This document shows, in pieces, positions 1-5,527 of a stretch of 5,527 bases of DNA; position 1 is the stretch's first letter; each line of letters starts with the position of its first letter. The translations under genes and the position numbers were made by a program. Source of the stretch: Gammaproteobacteria bacterium (GTDB lineage: Bacteria; Pseudomonadota; Gammaproteobacteria; Methylococcales; Methylomonadaceae); NCBI GenBank assembly GCA_024511045.1, contig JANEMG010000178.1:1-5527 (forward strand). The letters run 5' to 3'. The notes under the pieces are model-generated. The model saw only the letters and a list, made by a program, of their open reading frames with translations, did no database searches and had not been told where the DNA came from.

Positions 1-157
1 ATTTGAGGGAGTGCTGCGTAGCCAGCGCCGAGTTTACGAAGCTGTGGCGAAGCGGCACGGACGCAGGACGGCCGGGGCAATAATGGTTGTCGCGTTGGTG
101 AGTCGATTTTGGAGACTTGGATGTCCCAAAATCTATCACGAGGTAGCGACACGCTTG
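1..157 (+). repeat. Left copy of a dispersed repeat (partial)
   Basis: This stretch matches the reverse complement of 4961-5117 over 157 bp, with about 15 differences by eye (roughly 90%), including two compensating single-base indels near 44 and 80. Positions 100-157 are identical to 5018-4961 without exception. The match still holds at base 1, so the repeat very likely continues beyond the window. Within it, GATTTTGG (105-112) pairs with CCAAAATC (126-133), and an inner GAC/GTC pair shortens the loop to 6 nt. The frame at 11-220 is open, but its middle is frameshifted relative to the other copy, so I regard it as non-coding. I cannot assign the repeat to a named family; a non-autonomous, MITE-like or REP-like element is an inference. 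Confidence 0.85.
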
Positions 158-318
158 AGCCGTTTTACTCCAGGTGCAAGGCTTCACCGTTATTGCTGCA
201 GCGTGTACCAGGCAATATGATTTCGTTGTCTGCTGGCTGTAAGGCATCATGGTGTTCATCCTGCATGGAATAGTCTGACTAAGCAGAATTGCAGACGCCA
301 GCGATTTGCAGGATTTGT
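158..318. other. Gene-free interval with a 33-codon ORF on the minus strand
   Basis: This spacer lies between the left repeat and the stop codon of the chemoreceptor gene. On the minus strand an ATG at 266-264 opens a 33-codon frame ending in TAA at 167-165, just 8 bp short of the repeat. The peptide would be acidic and polar, beginning MQDEHHDALQPADNEIILPG. It lies 52 bp downstream of the chemoreceptor stop and has an in-frame stop just upstream, so it is not a continuation of that gene. I see no good ribosome binding site and no recognisable family. It could be the head of a gene lost when the repeat arrived, or chance. No GC-rich stem followed by a T-run was found, so there is no clear terminator for the operon here. 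Confidence 0.25.
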
Positions 319-1803
319 CTATACGGAATGATGCTTTTCATCGACCATCGCATCGATGCAGCTCATGACTACGGCGCTGGCATTTTCGGCCAGTTGCACA
401 TGGTGAAAAATATCATCGAGCAGTTCCGGTTGTTCAAGCCAGTTTTGGCGGGAAGCCGCATAGGCCTGCTGGGTCTGCAGATGCACGTCGGCATGGGGTA
501 GTTCCAGTTTGCCATAACTGTTGGTGTCCCTGAACAAGTCATGGCCCAAGCCCTCGTAGTACCATTTGCCCAGCCGGCAATGATGGTTGTCCACCGCGAT
601 GGCCTCATATTCCGGACTGGCCTCCTGCTGTTCGATGGCAATATAGCCATTCTGCTTGTACACGATGTGATCGACCTTGGTGAGCATGGCGAAGGTTTTG
701 TCCTTGGCATAGGCGATGTAATGATTGGAGGTTTTAGCGGATTCTGACAGGCCGGAAAACTGGTTTCTGAAGTCATCGACCCTGGCCATGATTTCCCGGG
801 ACAATGACGCCGATGTTTCCGCTTCCTGGTTCATTTTCTGGACTCTCTTGTTGAATGAATCCAGCGTCTGCGATACTTCAAGAGCGGCATTCTTGGTGTG
901 TTCGGAAAGGTTCTTGACCTCGTCGGCGACCACCGCGAAACCTCTGCCGTGTTCGCCAGCCCGGGCCGCTTCGATGGAGGCGTTGAGCGCCAGCAGGTTG
1001 GTCTGGTCGGCGATGCCGGTAATCATGGACAGGGAATCGGTGACTTTTCTGCTATCCACGATCAGTTCGGCGATGACATTGCTGACAGTCTGTATGTTGT
1101 CGTCGATGTCGGTAAGGGAATGGCTGATGGTGTCCACCACCGACAGGCTGGCATCGGCGTTTTTGCCGGTGGCAATGGAAATTTCCTCGATTTTCAGCAT
1201 GAATTCACTGATGTCCAGCAGGTCTTGCTGCGTGGTTTTCAGGTTGTCCAGAAGGTTGGAGGTATTGAGGCTGTGCAGTCCGGCCGACAAGCGGTTGTTG
1301 CTGATCAGGCGTTCGTTTTCCGCCATGCTTTTCAGGGCCATGTTGATCGATTCGGCTGACTGTTTTATCAATCCCGGGAAGCCGTCCACCAGCGCATAGC
1401 GGTCAAACCTGCCCTGCGAAGCATGTCCAAAGCAGGTGTTGATTTCCTTGAAATAGGATTCCATGATATCCAGCGTTTCGTTGAGTTCCCAGGCTACTTT
1501 TCCCAGTTCGCCCAAGCCCTTGGTGCCGGTGATGCGGTGGTACAGCTCGCCTTGGTTGGTCCTCTGCAGGACGGTCTGCATTCTGTCCAGGACGTTGAGG
1601 GATTGTATAGCATTGGCCCAGATAGAATAGGCGATGAACAACAGGCCGCAATTGGTCAGCAGCATTGACCAGGAAAAGCCGGATTCAAAGAAACAAAGGC
1701 CAATATTGCCCAGCGACAGGATGCAGATGCCGGCCACGGCATAGGTGGCCTTGGTTTTCAGAAAGGGAATGTTGCTGTTGAAGTTTTTACAGGGTGTACC
1801 CAT
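319..1803 (-). CDS. Methyl-accepting chemotaxis protein with C-terminal CZB zinc-binding domain (CetA-like partner)
   Basis: This is a 494-residue inner-membrane chemoreceptor. Two hydrophobic segments (about 20-38 and 47-63) are joined by a very short loop, so there is no periplasmic ligand domain. HAMP-like helices follow (about 66-118, perhaps a second to about 160). The signalling hairpin tip is unmistakable at 261-301: DQTNLLALNASIEAARAGE, then GRGFAVVADEVKNLSE. This tip contacts CheA/CheW. The C-terminal domain (about 375-450) looks like CZB: H379 in the first helix, C409 in HHCRLGKWYYEG, and H437 and H441 in PHADVH are the likely zinc ligands. CZB domains bind zinc and are linked to zinc, pH or oxidant sensing. 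With no ligand domain of its own, it probably takes input from the adjacent PAS protein, as CetA does from CetB. The start at 1803 is preferred because GGAG (1814-1811) lies 7 nt upstream. ATG 1809 would give a 4-bp ATGA overlap with the PAS gene, but GGAG is only 1 nt from it. The family is certain; the partnership is inferred. Confidence 0.93.
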   Translation of the reverse strand: MGTPCKNFNSNIPFLKTKATYAVAGICILSLGNIGLCFFESGFSWSMLLTNCGLLFIAYSIWANAIQSLNVLDRMQTVLQRTNQGELYHRITGTKGLGELGKVAWELNETLDIMESYFKEINTCFGHASQGRFDRYALVDGFPGLIKQSAESINMALKSMAENERLISNNRLSAGLHSLNTSNLLDNLKTTQQDLLDISEFMLKIEEISIATGKNADASLSVVDTISHSLTDIDDNIQTVSNVIAELIVDSRKVTDSLSMITGIADQTNLLALNASIEAARAGEHGRGFAVVADEVKNLSEHTKNAALEVSQTLDSFNKRVQKMNQEAETSASLSREIMARVDDFRNQFSGLSESAKTSNHYIAYAKDKTFAMLTKVDHIVYKQNGYIAIEQQEASPEYEAIAVDNHHCRLGKWYYEGLGHDLFRDTNSYGKLELPHADVHLQTQQAYAASRQNWLEQPELLDDIFHHVQLAENASAVVMSCIDAMVDEKHHSV

Positions 1804-1805
1804 TT

Positions 1806-2345
1806 TCATACTCCGGAAGGCTTGTACAGGCTCAGCACCAGGCTGTTGTAGTCCTTGGCTCCAGTCTGCCCGACCACATCGGACAGATATTGCAGCGATT
1901 TGTCGGGCGCCTCCCTGGGGGAGCAGCCCTTTTCGATGGACAGCATTTGCTGGTAGATGGGAAAAATCGTATCGATGGCCGATTGCGGCGGTTTGTGCCG
2001 CACCGAGTAGTAACCCTGCAGTTTGCCGTCCCTGTCGTAGTCCGGGGTGATGTTGGCGAACACCCAGTAATAGCCGCCATCGGCGCACAAATTCTTGGCG
2101 AAACCGAAAAATTCCTCGCCGGCTTTCAGGGTATCCCACATGAAGCGGAACACGCCCCTGGGCATGTCCGGATGGCGGATGATGTTGTGCTGCACGCCCA
2201 GCAGTTCAGACTCGCAAAACCCGGCAATCTCCATGAAGATGCGGTTGGCGTAGGTGATGCGGCCCTTGGTGTCGGTCTTGGAAACGATGAAATCGTTGTC
2301 GCCAAGGCGTCTTTCATTGTTGTTGGGAACGATGGATTGTTTCAT
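1806..2345 (-). CDS. Standalone Aer-type PAS domain protein (CetB-like redox/oxygen sensor)
   Basis: This is a 179-residue soluble protein with one PAS domain at about 12-120 and a short helical tail. It closely follows the N-terminal FAD-binding PAS domain of the aerotaxis receptor Aer: ITYAN (30-34), then IIRHPDMP (55-62), and later GYYWVFANITP (91-101) and GYYSVRHKP (111-119). R57, H58 and D60 fall at the positions of the E. coli Aer residues implicated in FAD binding and signalling. The tryptophan at Aer position 79 is replaced here by F79. The protein has no membrane segment, HAMP or signalling hairpin, so it cannot signal to CheA alone. The chemoreceptor gene starts 2 bp after its stop, so the two probably form a bipartite energy-taxis receptor like Campylobacter CetB/CetA. 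The start at 2345 gives a normal N-terminus; AGG about 9 nt upstream is a weak ribosome site. Flavin binding is inferred from similarity. A different PAS ligand remains possible. Confidence 0.9.
   Translation of the reverse strand: MKQSIVPNNNERRLGDNDFIVSKTDTKGRITYANRIFMEIAGFCESELLGVQHNIIRHPDMPRGVFRFMWDTLKAGEEFFGFAKNLCADGGYYWVFANITPDYDRDGKLQGYYSVRHKPPQSAIDTIFPIYQQMLSIEKGCSPREAPDKSLQYLSDVVGQTGAKDYNSLVLSLYKPSGV
1811..1814 (-). promoter_or_regulatory. Ribosome binding site GGAG that decides the chemoreceptor start
   Basis: GGAG on the minus strand sits inside the last codons of the PAS gene. It is 7 nt from ATG 1803 but only 1 nt from ATG 1809, which favours 1803. With the PAS stop (TGA, 1808-1806) between the site and the start, translation of the two genes is probably coupled. 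Confidence 0.6.
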
Positions 2346-2411
2346 GTCAGTCTGCCTGAAATGGGTATTTATCAGAAGTTTAGGACAATTTCAGGAAATG
2401 GGGTAATTACC
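2346..2411 (-). promoter_or_regulatory. Probable promoter/operator region of the PAS-chemoreceptor pair
   Basis: The spacer upstream of the PAS gene holds unusually dense symmetry. CCTGAAAT (2355-2362) and ATTTCAGG (2388-2395) form a perfect 8-bp inverted repeat with a 25-nt spacer. GAAATGGG occurs twice in the same direction (2358-2365 and 2395-2402). GGTAATTACC (2402-2411) is a perfect 10-bp palindrome. A GATAAAT on the minus strand inside the spacer could be a poor -10 box, but no matching -35 box was found. The arrangement suggests a regulator site or a 5' UTR hairpin. The regulator is unknown and promoter function is not proven. Confidence 0.35.
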
Positions 2412-2496
2412 GGATCGGCAGACATTCGCAAAATGGCGCCTGAACTTTATTGCGGGGAATGGCGGTCAGGTTTGCCAGCTGGCAGGAACGGACGAC

Positions 2497-4941
2497 TCAG
2501 GGATGGCTGTGCAGAAAGGCGCTGAATTGTCTGGCCGACAAGGGCTTGCTCAGGTGGAACCCCTGAAAAAGATCACAGCCGTTGGTGATCAGGAATTGCC
2601 GCTGCTGTTCGGTTTTCACGCCTTCGGCAATGATGCTGATGCCAAGGTGTTTGGCCATGGCGATGATGGTTTCCACGATCACTGCGTCATTGACATCATC
2701 GATGATGTCCTGTACGAAGCTGCGATCGATTTTCAGCTGGTCCAGGGGCAGCTGCTTCAGATAGGTGAGCGAGGAATAACCGGTGCCGAAATCATCGATG
2801 GCGATGGCGAAGCCGATTTTTTTCAAGGCGGCCATTTTTGTGATGGTATCATCGATGACGATGCCTTCGGTGATTTCCAGGGTAAGCCTGGACGGATCGA
2901 TATCGTGTTTGTCGATGACGCGGCAGAGTTTGTTGGCAAAATCCTTCTGCCGGAATTGTCGGGGACTGACATTGATGGCCAGATGTTCCACCCTCAGGCC
3001 TTCCTTCTGCCACTGTCGAAGCTGTCTGCAGGCCTGTTCCAGCACCCATTCCCCCAAGGGCAGTATCAGGCCGCTTTCTTCGGCGGTGACGATGAAAATA
3101 TCCGGAGCGATGAAGCCTTCATTGGCATGATGCCAGCGCAGCAGGGTTTCGGCGCTGTGGCAATGACCGGCACTGTCGAGCTGCGGCTGATAGACCAGAT
3201 GCAGTTCATTTTGCGCGATGGCAACGCGCAGTTCCTTCTCGATGCGCAGACGAATGTCCGCTTTTTCCTGCATTTCCGGCCGGAAGAAGCAAATTCTGTT
3301 TCTGCCTTTCGTTTTGGCCTGATACATGGCGGTATCCGCCTGGCGCAAGATATCCTGCGGCTTTGCCTGGGCATCGGGAAATACCGCGATGCCGATGCTC
3401 AGCGTGATGTGATGTTCATGGCCTTTCAGATCAAAGGCCGTATCCATGGCGTTTTGAATTTTTTCCGCGACGGTAAGCGCCTGATCCAGGGCATCATTGG
3501 CAGAAGCGTTTCTGCCGGGCAGCAGGATGACGAATTCATCGCCGCAAAGCCGGGCGGCGGTGTCCTCCTCGCGCAGGGAGTGATGCAGATTCTGCGCCAC
3601 CTGTACCAGCAGTTCATCGCCGATCTCATGTCCCAGTGCATCGTTGAGCAATTTGAAGCGGTCGATATCCAGAAACAGCAGGGCGCCGAACTGTTTGTGC
3701 CGCTGCGCGGCGACAATTTCGTGGCCAATGCGGTCCAGCAGCAGGCGCCGGTTGGGCAGGCCGGTGAGCGGGTCATAAAATGCCAGGCTGCGTATTTCCG
3801 CCTCGGCGGTTTTTTGTTCGGTGATGTCGGAAAATACCGATATATAATTCGTGGTCCGCCCTTCCCGGTCTTTGCCGGCAGTGATGGTGACGCGTTGCGG
3901 AAATATTTCCCCGTTTTTGCGTCGGTTCCATATTTCACCCTGGTAGCGGCCGGTCTCCAGCAGTTGCCGCCACATGTCCTGAAAGAATCTGACATCATGG
4001 CGGCCGGAGCTGAGCAGACGGGGGTTCTTGCCCAGAACGTCGGCTGCCGTGTAGCCAGTGGTTTCGGTAAAGGCCTTGTTGACCTTGAGAATATTGCCGT
4101 TTTCGTCGGTGATCAGTATGGCCTCATGGGTTTCGAAGGTGGTTGCGGAAAGCCGCAGCTCCGCCTCGATCTGTACCTGTTCGGTGATGTCGGCAGTGGT
4201 GCCGGACATTTCCACGGCCTGACCGTCTTCGTTGTAGCTGATCTGTCCCTGGTTGTAGACGAAGCGAATCTTTCCGTCCGGTCTGACCACGCGCACCATG
4301 ATGCCGAAAGGGATGTGCTGTTCGATGCTGCTGTCTATCGAGGTCACTAAAATTTGCACATCATCGGGATGGACAATACGCTGCAGCAGCAGGTCGAAAT
4401 GGATTGCCAGAGATTGCGGTTCCAGGCCGCAGATGCGATAAGTTTCATCGGACCAGTACATTTTGTTGTCCAGCATGTTCCATCGCCAGCTGCCGATATG
4501 GGCCATGGCCTGGGCCTCTGACAAGAGAGTCTTGTTTTCCAGCATTTTGTTTTCGGTCTGTCGATGCGCTTCGATTTCCTGCTGCAGCTGCAGATTGCTG
4601 CGCATCAATTCCTGGGTACGCTGGGCCACCCGCTGTTCCAGTTCGGAATGCGCCAGGGCGAGCTGCTTCTGCACATCCAGCAGCTGCCTGGTACGGTGAT
4701 TGAACCAGTAGGCCAGTGCTTCGAGTTCCCCGCGGTCAGCGGTTTGAATGAGTCGTGTGTGCAGGCTGCTGTCTGTGGCGATGCGCTGCAGCTGACTGGC
4801 AAGATGGTTGATGGGTTTGAACAGGGTTCTCCCCGTCAGCAGGGTAATGAACAGCAGGGCAAAGAAAACGGCCAGCAACATGACTTCGAGCAGCCGGGAA
4901 AAAATTTCTTCGCCTCTGTGCAAGGCAGCGCTGTAGGGCAT
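2497..4941 (-). CDS. HAMP-PAS-PAS-GGDEF-EAL cyclic-di-GMP enzyme, 5'-truncated (Cache sensor mostly lost)
   Basis: These 814 residues are the C-terminal part of a membrane c-di-GMP enzyme. In order: a transmembrane helix (about 18-36), HAMP (about 37-90), a coiled coil (about 90-135), PAS 1 (about 142-255, with HPDD at 191-194), PAS 2 (about 262-377), GGDEF (about 385-550) and EAL (about 563-810). The GGDEF signature reads CGDEF (466-470), preceded by an intact product-inhibition I-site, RxxD at 457-460. The EAL signature reads ETL (598-600), but the other phosphodiesterase residues are present: N657, E689, E692, D716-D717 in DDFGTGYSS, K737, E773 and Q793. Phosphodiesterase activity is therefore likely, and cyclase activity uncertain. 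The frame stays open upstream of ATG 4941 through WRIITV, typical of the end of a Cache domain, and then reaches a TAG (4974-4972) in the repeat. ATG 4941 has no visible ribosome site. The rest of the sensor is at 5240-5527, so this is best viewed as a broken gene whose intact catalytic half may not be expressed. Confidence 0.88.
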   Translation of the reverse strand: MPYSAALHRGEEIFSRLLEVMLLAVFFALLFITLLTGRTLFKPINHLASQLQRIATDSSLHTRLIQTADRGELEALAYWFNHRTRQLLDVQKQLALAHSELEQRVAQRTQELMRSNLQLQQEIEAHRQTENKMLENKTLLSEAQAMAHIGSWRWNMLDNKMYWSDETYRICGLEPQSLAIHFDLLLQRIVHPDDVQILVTSIDSSIEQHIPFGIMVRVVRPDGKIRFVYNQGQISYNEDGQAVEMSGTTADITEQVQIEAELRLSATTFETHEAILITDENGNILKVNKAFTETTGYTAADVLGKNPRLLSSGRHDVRFFQDMWRQLLETGRYQGEIWNRRKNGEIFPQRVTITAGKDREGRTTNYISVFSDITEQKTAEAEIRSLAFYDPLTGLPNRRLLLDRIGHEIVAAQRHKQFGALLFLDIDRFKLLNDALGHEIGDELLVQVAQNLHHSLREEDTAARLCGDEFVILLPGRNASANDALDQALTVAEKIQNAMDTAFDLKGHEHHITLSIGIAVFPDAQAKPQDILRQADTAMYQAKTKGRNRICFFRPEMQEKADIRLRIEKELRVAIAQNELHLVYQPQLDSAGHCHSAETLLRWHHANEGFIAPDIFIVTAEESGLILPLGEWVLEQACRQLRQWQKEGLRVEHLAINVSPRQFRQKDFANKLCRVIDKHDIDPSRLTLEITEGIVIDDTITKMAALKKIGFAIAIDDFGTGYSSLTYLKQLPLDQLKIDRSFVQDIIDDVNDAVIVETIIAMAKHLGISIIAEGVKTEQQRQFLITNGCDLFQGFHLSKPLSARQFSAFLHSHP

Positions 4942-4960
4942 GACCGTGATGATGCGCCAG

Positions 4961-5242
4961 CAAGCGTGTCGCTACCTCGTGATAGATTTTGGGACATCCA
5001 AGTCTCCAAAATCGACTCGCCAACGCGACAGCCATTGTGCCCCGGCCGTCCTGCGTCCGTGCCGCTTCGCCAACATCCTCGCACGCTCGATGCTGGCTTC
5101 GCAGCACTACCTCAAATGACTGGACGCGACTTTTCGTATGCCTACTTTGTTTTCCCTCTGCGCTATCGCACGCCGGATAAACAGTGCGGTCCTGGTCGCT
5201 ACCGGGGACTAACCGCCTTCGCTTCGCTCTCCATGGCGGTCA
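4961..5242 (-). mobile_element. Right copy of the repeat, inserted in the c-di-GMP gene (about 280 bp)
   Basis: Positions 4961-5117 match the left repeat in inverted orientation. The stretch from 5118 to about 5242 has no counterpart in the window, because the left copy is cut by the window edge. Its outer limit is inferred from where the Cache coding sequence ends, at a TGA at 5242-5240. ACCGCC (5212-5217) and GGCGGT (5235-5240) can pair near that outer edge. GTCGCTACC occurs near both ends in the same direction (4968-4976 and 5195-5203). No terminal inverted repeats, transposase or clear target duplication can be seen, so it would be a non-autonomous element of unknown family. The inner hairpin corresponds to that of the left copy. 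Gene disruption is well supported; calling it mobile is an inference. Confidence 0.6.
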
Positions 5243-5527
5243 GCGGTAGTGCAGTTTGCCCTGCCGGTCCCTGCCCCAGAAAAAACTGCGCCGTTCGATG
5301 CCGCTGTCGAACTGATAGGGGGGCGGCCAGATGCCGCCGCCGGCAATGAAATGTTCTGTGCCCTGGATGTTCAGCAGTCGGGGTATCAGCCGTTTGTGCA
5401 AGCCGACATCTGCCGGCAGGGCCTGGGCAAGATTGGCCAGACTGCTGGCCAGTGTCGTTGCCTTCGCCGTTCGGACTTGCAGTTCATCGACGACCTTCAG
5501 GCCGGCCTGGGTGATTTTGGCATAGGC
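5240..5527 (-). pseudogene. N-terminal fragment of a Cache sensor domain (5' part of the broken c-di-GMP gene)
   Basis: The frame is open from the window's right edge and ends at TGA (5242-5240), giving 95 residues with no start in view. Residues about 60-95 carry a signature typical of periplasmic Cache domains in GGDEF/EAL proteins and sensor kinases: FIAGGGIWPPPYQFD, then ERRSFFWGRDRQGKLHYR. In intact relatives this is followed by a YxDYN-type stretch and the long remainder of a double Cache domain, but here the repeat and a stop follow at once. The same-strand gene at 2497-4941 begins with the last residues of a Cache domain (WRIITVMPY) before its membrane helix, so the two are probably halves of one gene. 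From the usual size of the domain, about 200 residues between them are missing. The true N-terminus lies beyond the window. The family assignment rests on remembered motifs, not a search. Confidence 0.75.

Noticed and set aside
158..220. Missing middle of the Cache domain restored by inverting the block
   Set aside because: Read from the left repeat inward, this sequence does not encode Cache-like residues and soon hits a stop, so simple inversion does not repair the gene.
725..1399. 224-codon plus-strand frame, and others opposite the chemoreceptor
   Set aside because: They are antisense to an unmistakable chemoreceptor signalling domain and have no recognisable motifs.
1810..2139. 110-residue upstream extension of the chemoreceptor frame (ATG at 2139)
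   Set aside because: This stretch is the PAS gene read in another frame; the sequence is arginine-rich and has no domain. The real start is at 1803 or 1809.
2377..2430. Flagellar sigma-28 promoter for the chemotaxis pair
   Set aside because: TAAA and a GCCGAT are both present on the minus strand, but in the wrong order and spacing for TAAA-N15-GCCGATAA.
2459..2469. ATGGCGGTCAG shared with 5233-5243 at the edge of the right repeat
   Set aside because: Only 11 bp match, with no similarity on either side; chance is a sufficient explanation.
2473..2484. TGCCAGCTGGCA palindrome after the EAL gene as a terminator
   Set aside because: It is a loop-less 12-bp palindrome and no T-run follows it on the minus strand, so it does not look like an intrinsic terminator.
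2503..4350. 615-codon open frame on the plus strand
   Set aside because: It lies fully antisense to the PAS-GGDEF-EAL coding region, whose domains are clear. The product shows no domain and reflects codon bias of the opposite strand.
4736..5107. Minus-strand frame starting in the right repeat, and the similar one at 11-220
   Set aside because: They share residues only through the repeat; the two copies are frameshifted relative to each other in the middle and then run into unrelated sequence, so protein coding is not supported.

Overview
The window looks like part of a gammaproteobacterial chromosome. This is an inference from the style of the proteins (an Aer-type PAS protein, a CZB-type chemoreceptor and a large Cache-HAMP-PAS-PAS-GGDEF-EAL protein). 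A free-living, possibly methanotroph-like species would fit, but the genus cannot be fixed from the sequence. All recognisable genes are on the minus strand, and everything they encode concerns sensing: energy or redox taxis, and cyclic-di-GMP turnover.

Layout from left to right. Positions 1-157 are one copy of a repeat that runs off the window edge. Positions 158-318 hold no convincing gene, only a 33-codon ORF. Positions 319-1803 encode a membrane chemoreceptor with a C-terminal zinc-binding CZB domain. Positions 1806-2345 encode a standalone Aer-like PAS protein, which lies upstream of the receptor in the same transcription direction and almost touches it. Positions 2346-2496 are the control region for this pair and contain several small palindromes. 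Positions 2497-4941 encode the HAMP-PAS-PAS-GGDEF-EAL portion of a c-di-GMP enzyme. Positions 4961 to about 5242 are a second, inverted copy of the repeat. Positions 5240-5527 encode the start of a Cache sensor domain, which stops where the repeat begins.

Two observations stand out. First, the PAS protein and the receptor together resemble a bipartite aerotaxis receptor of the CetB/CetA type, in which the PAS (probably flavin) sensor and the signalling receptor are separate proteins. Here the signalling half also carries a zinc-binding CZB domain. Second, the c-di-GMP gene appears to be broken. Its N-terminal Cache piece (5240-5527) and its C-terminal piece (2497 to about 4960) lie in the same orientation on either side of the repeat, and the middle of the sensor domain, probably around 200 residues, is missing. 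Insertion alone does not explain that loss, so the repeat was probably involved in a deletion or recombination.

The two repeat copies are about 90% identical over 157 bp, face each other, and are perfectly identical over the inner 58 bp, which can fold into a hairpin. They enclose a 4.8-kb block containing both sensory systems, which could in principle be inverted or moved as a unit.
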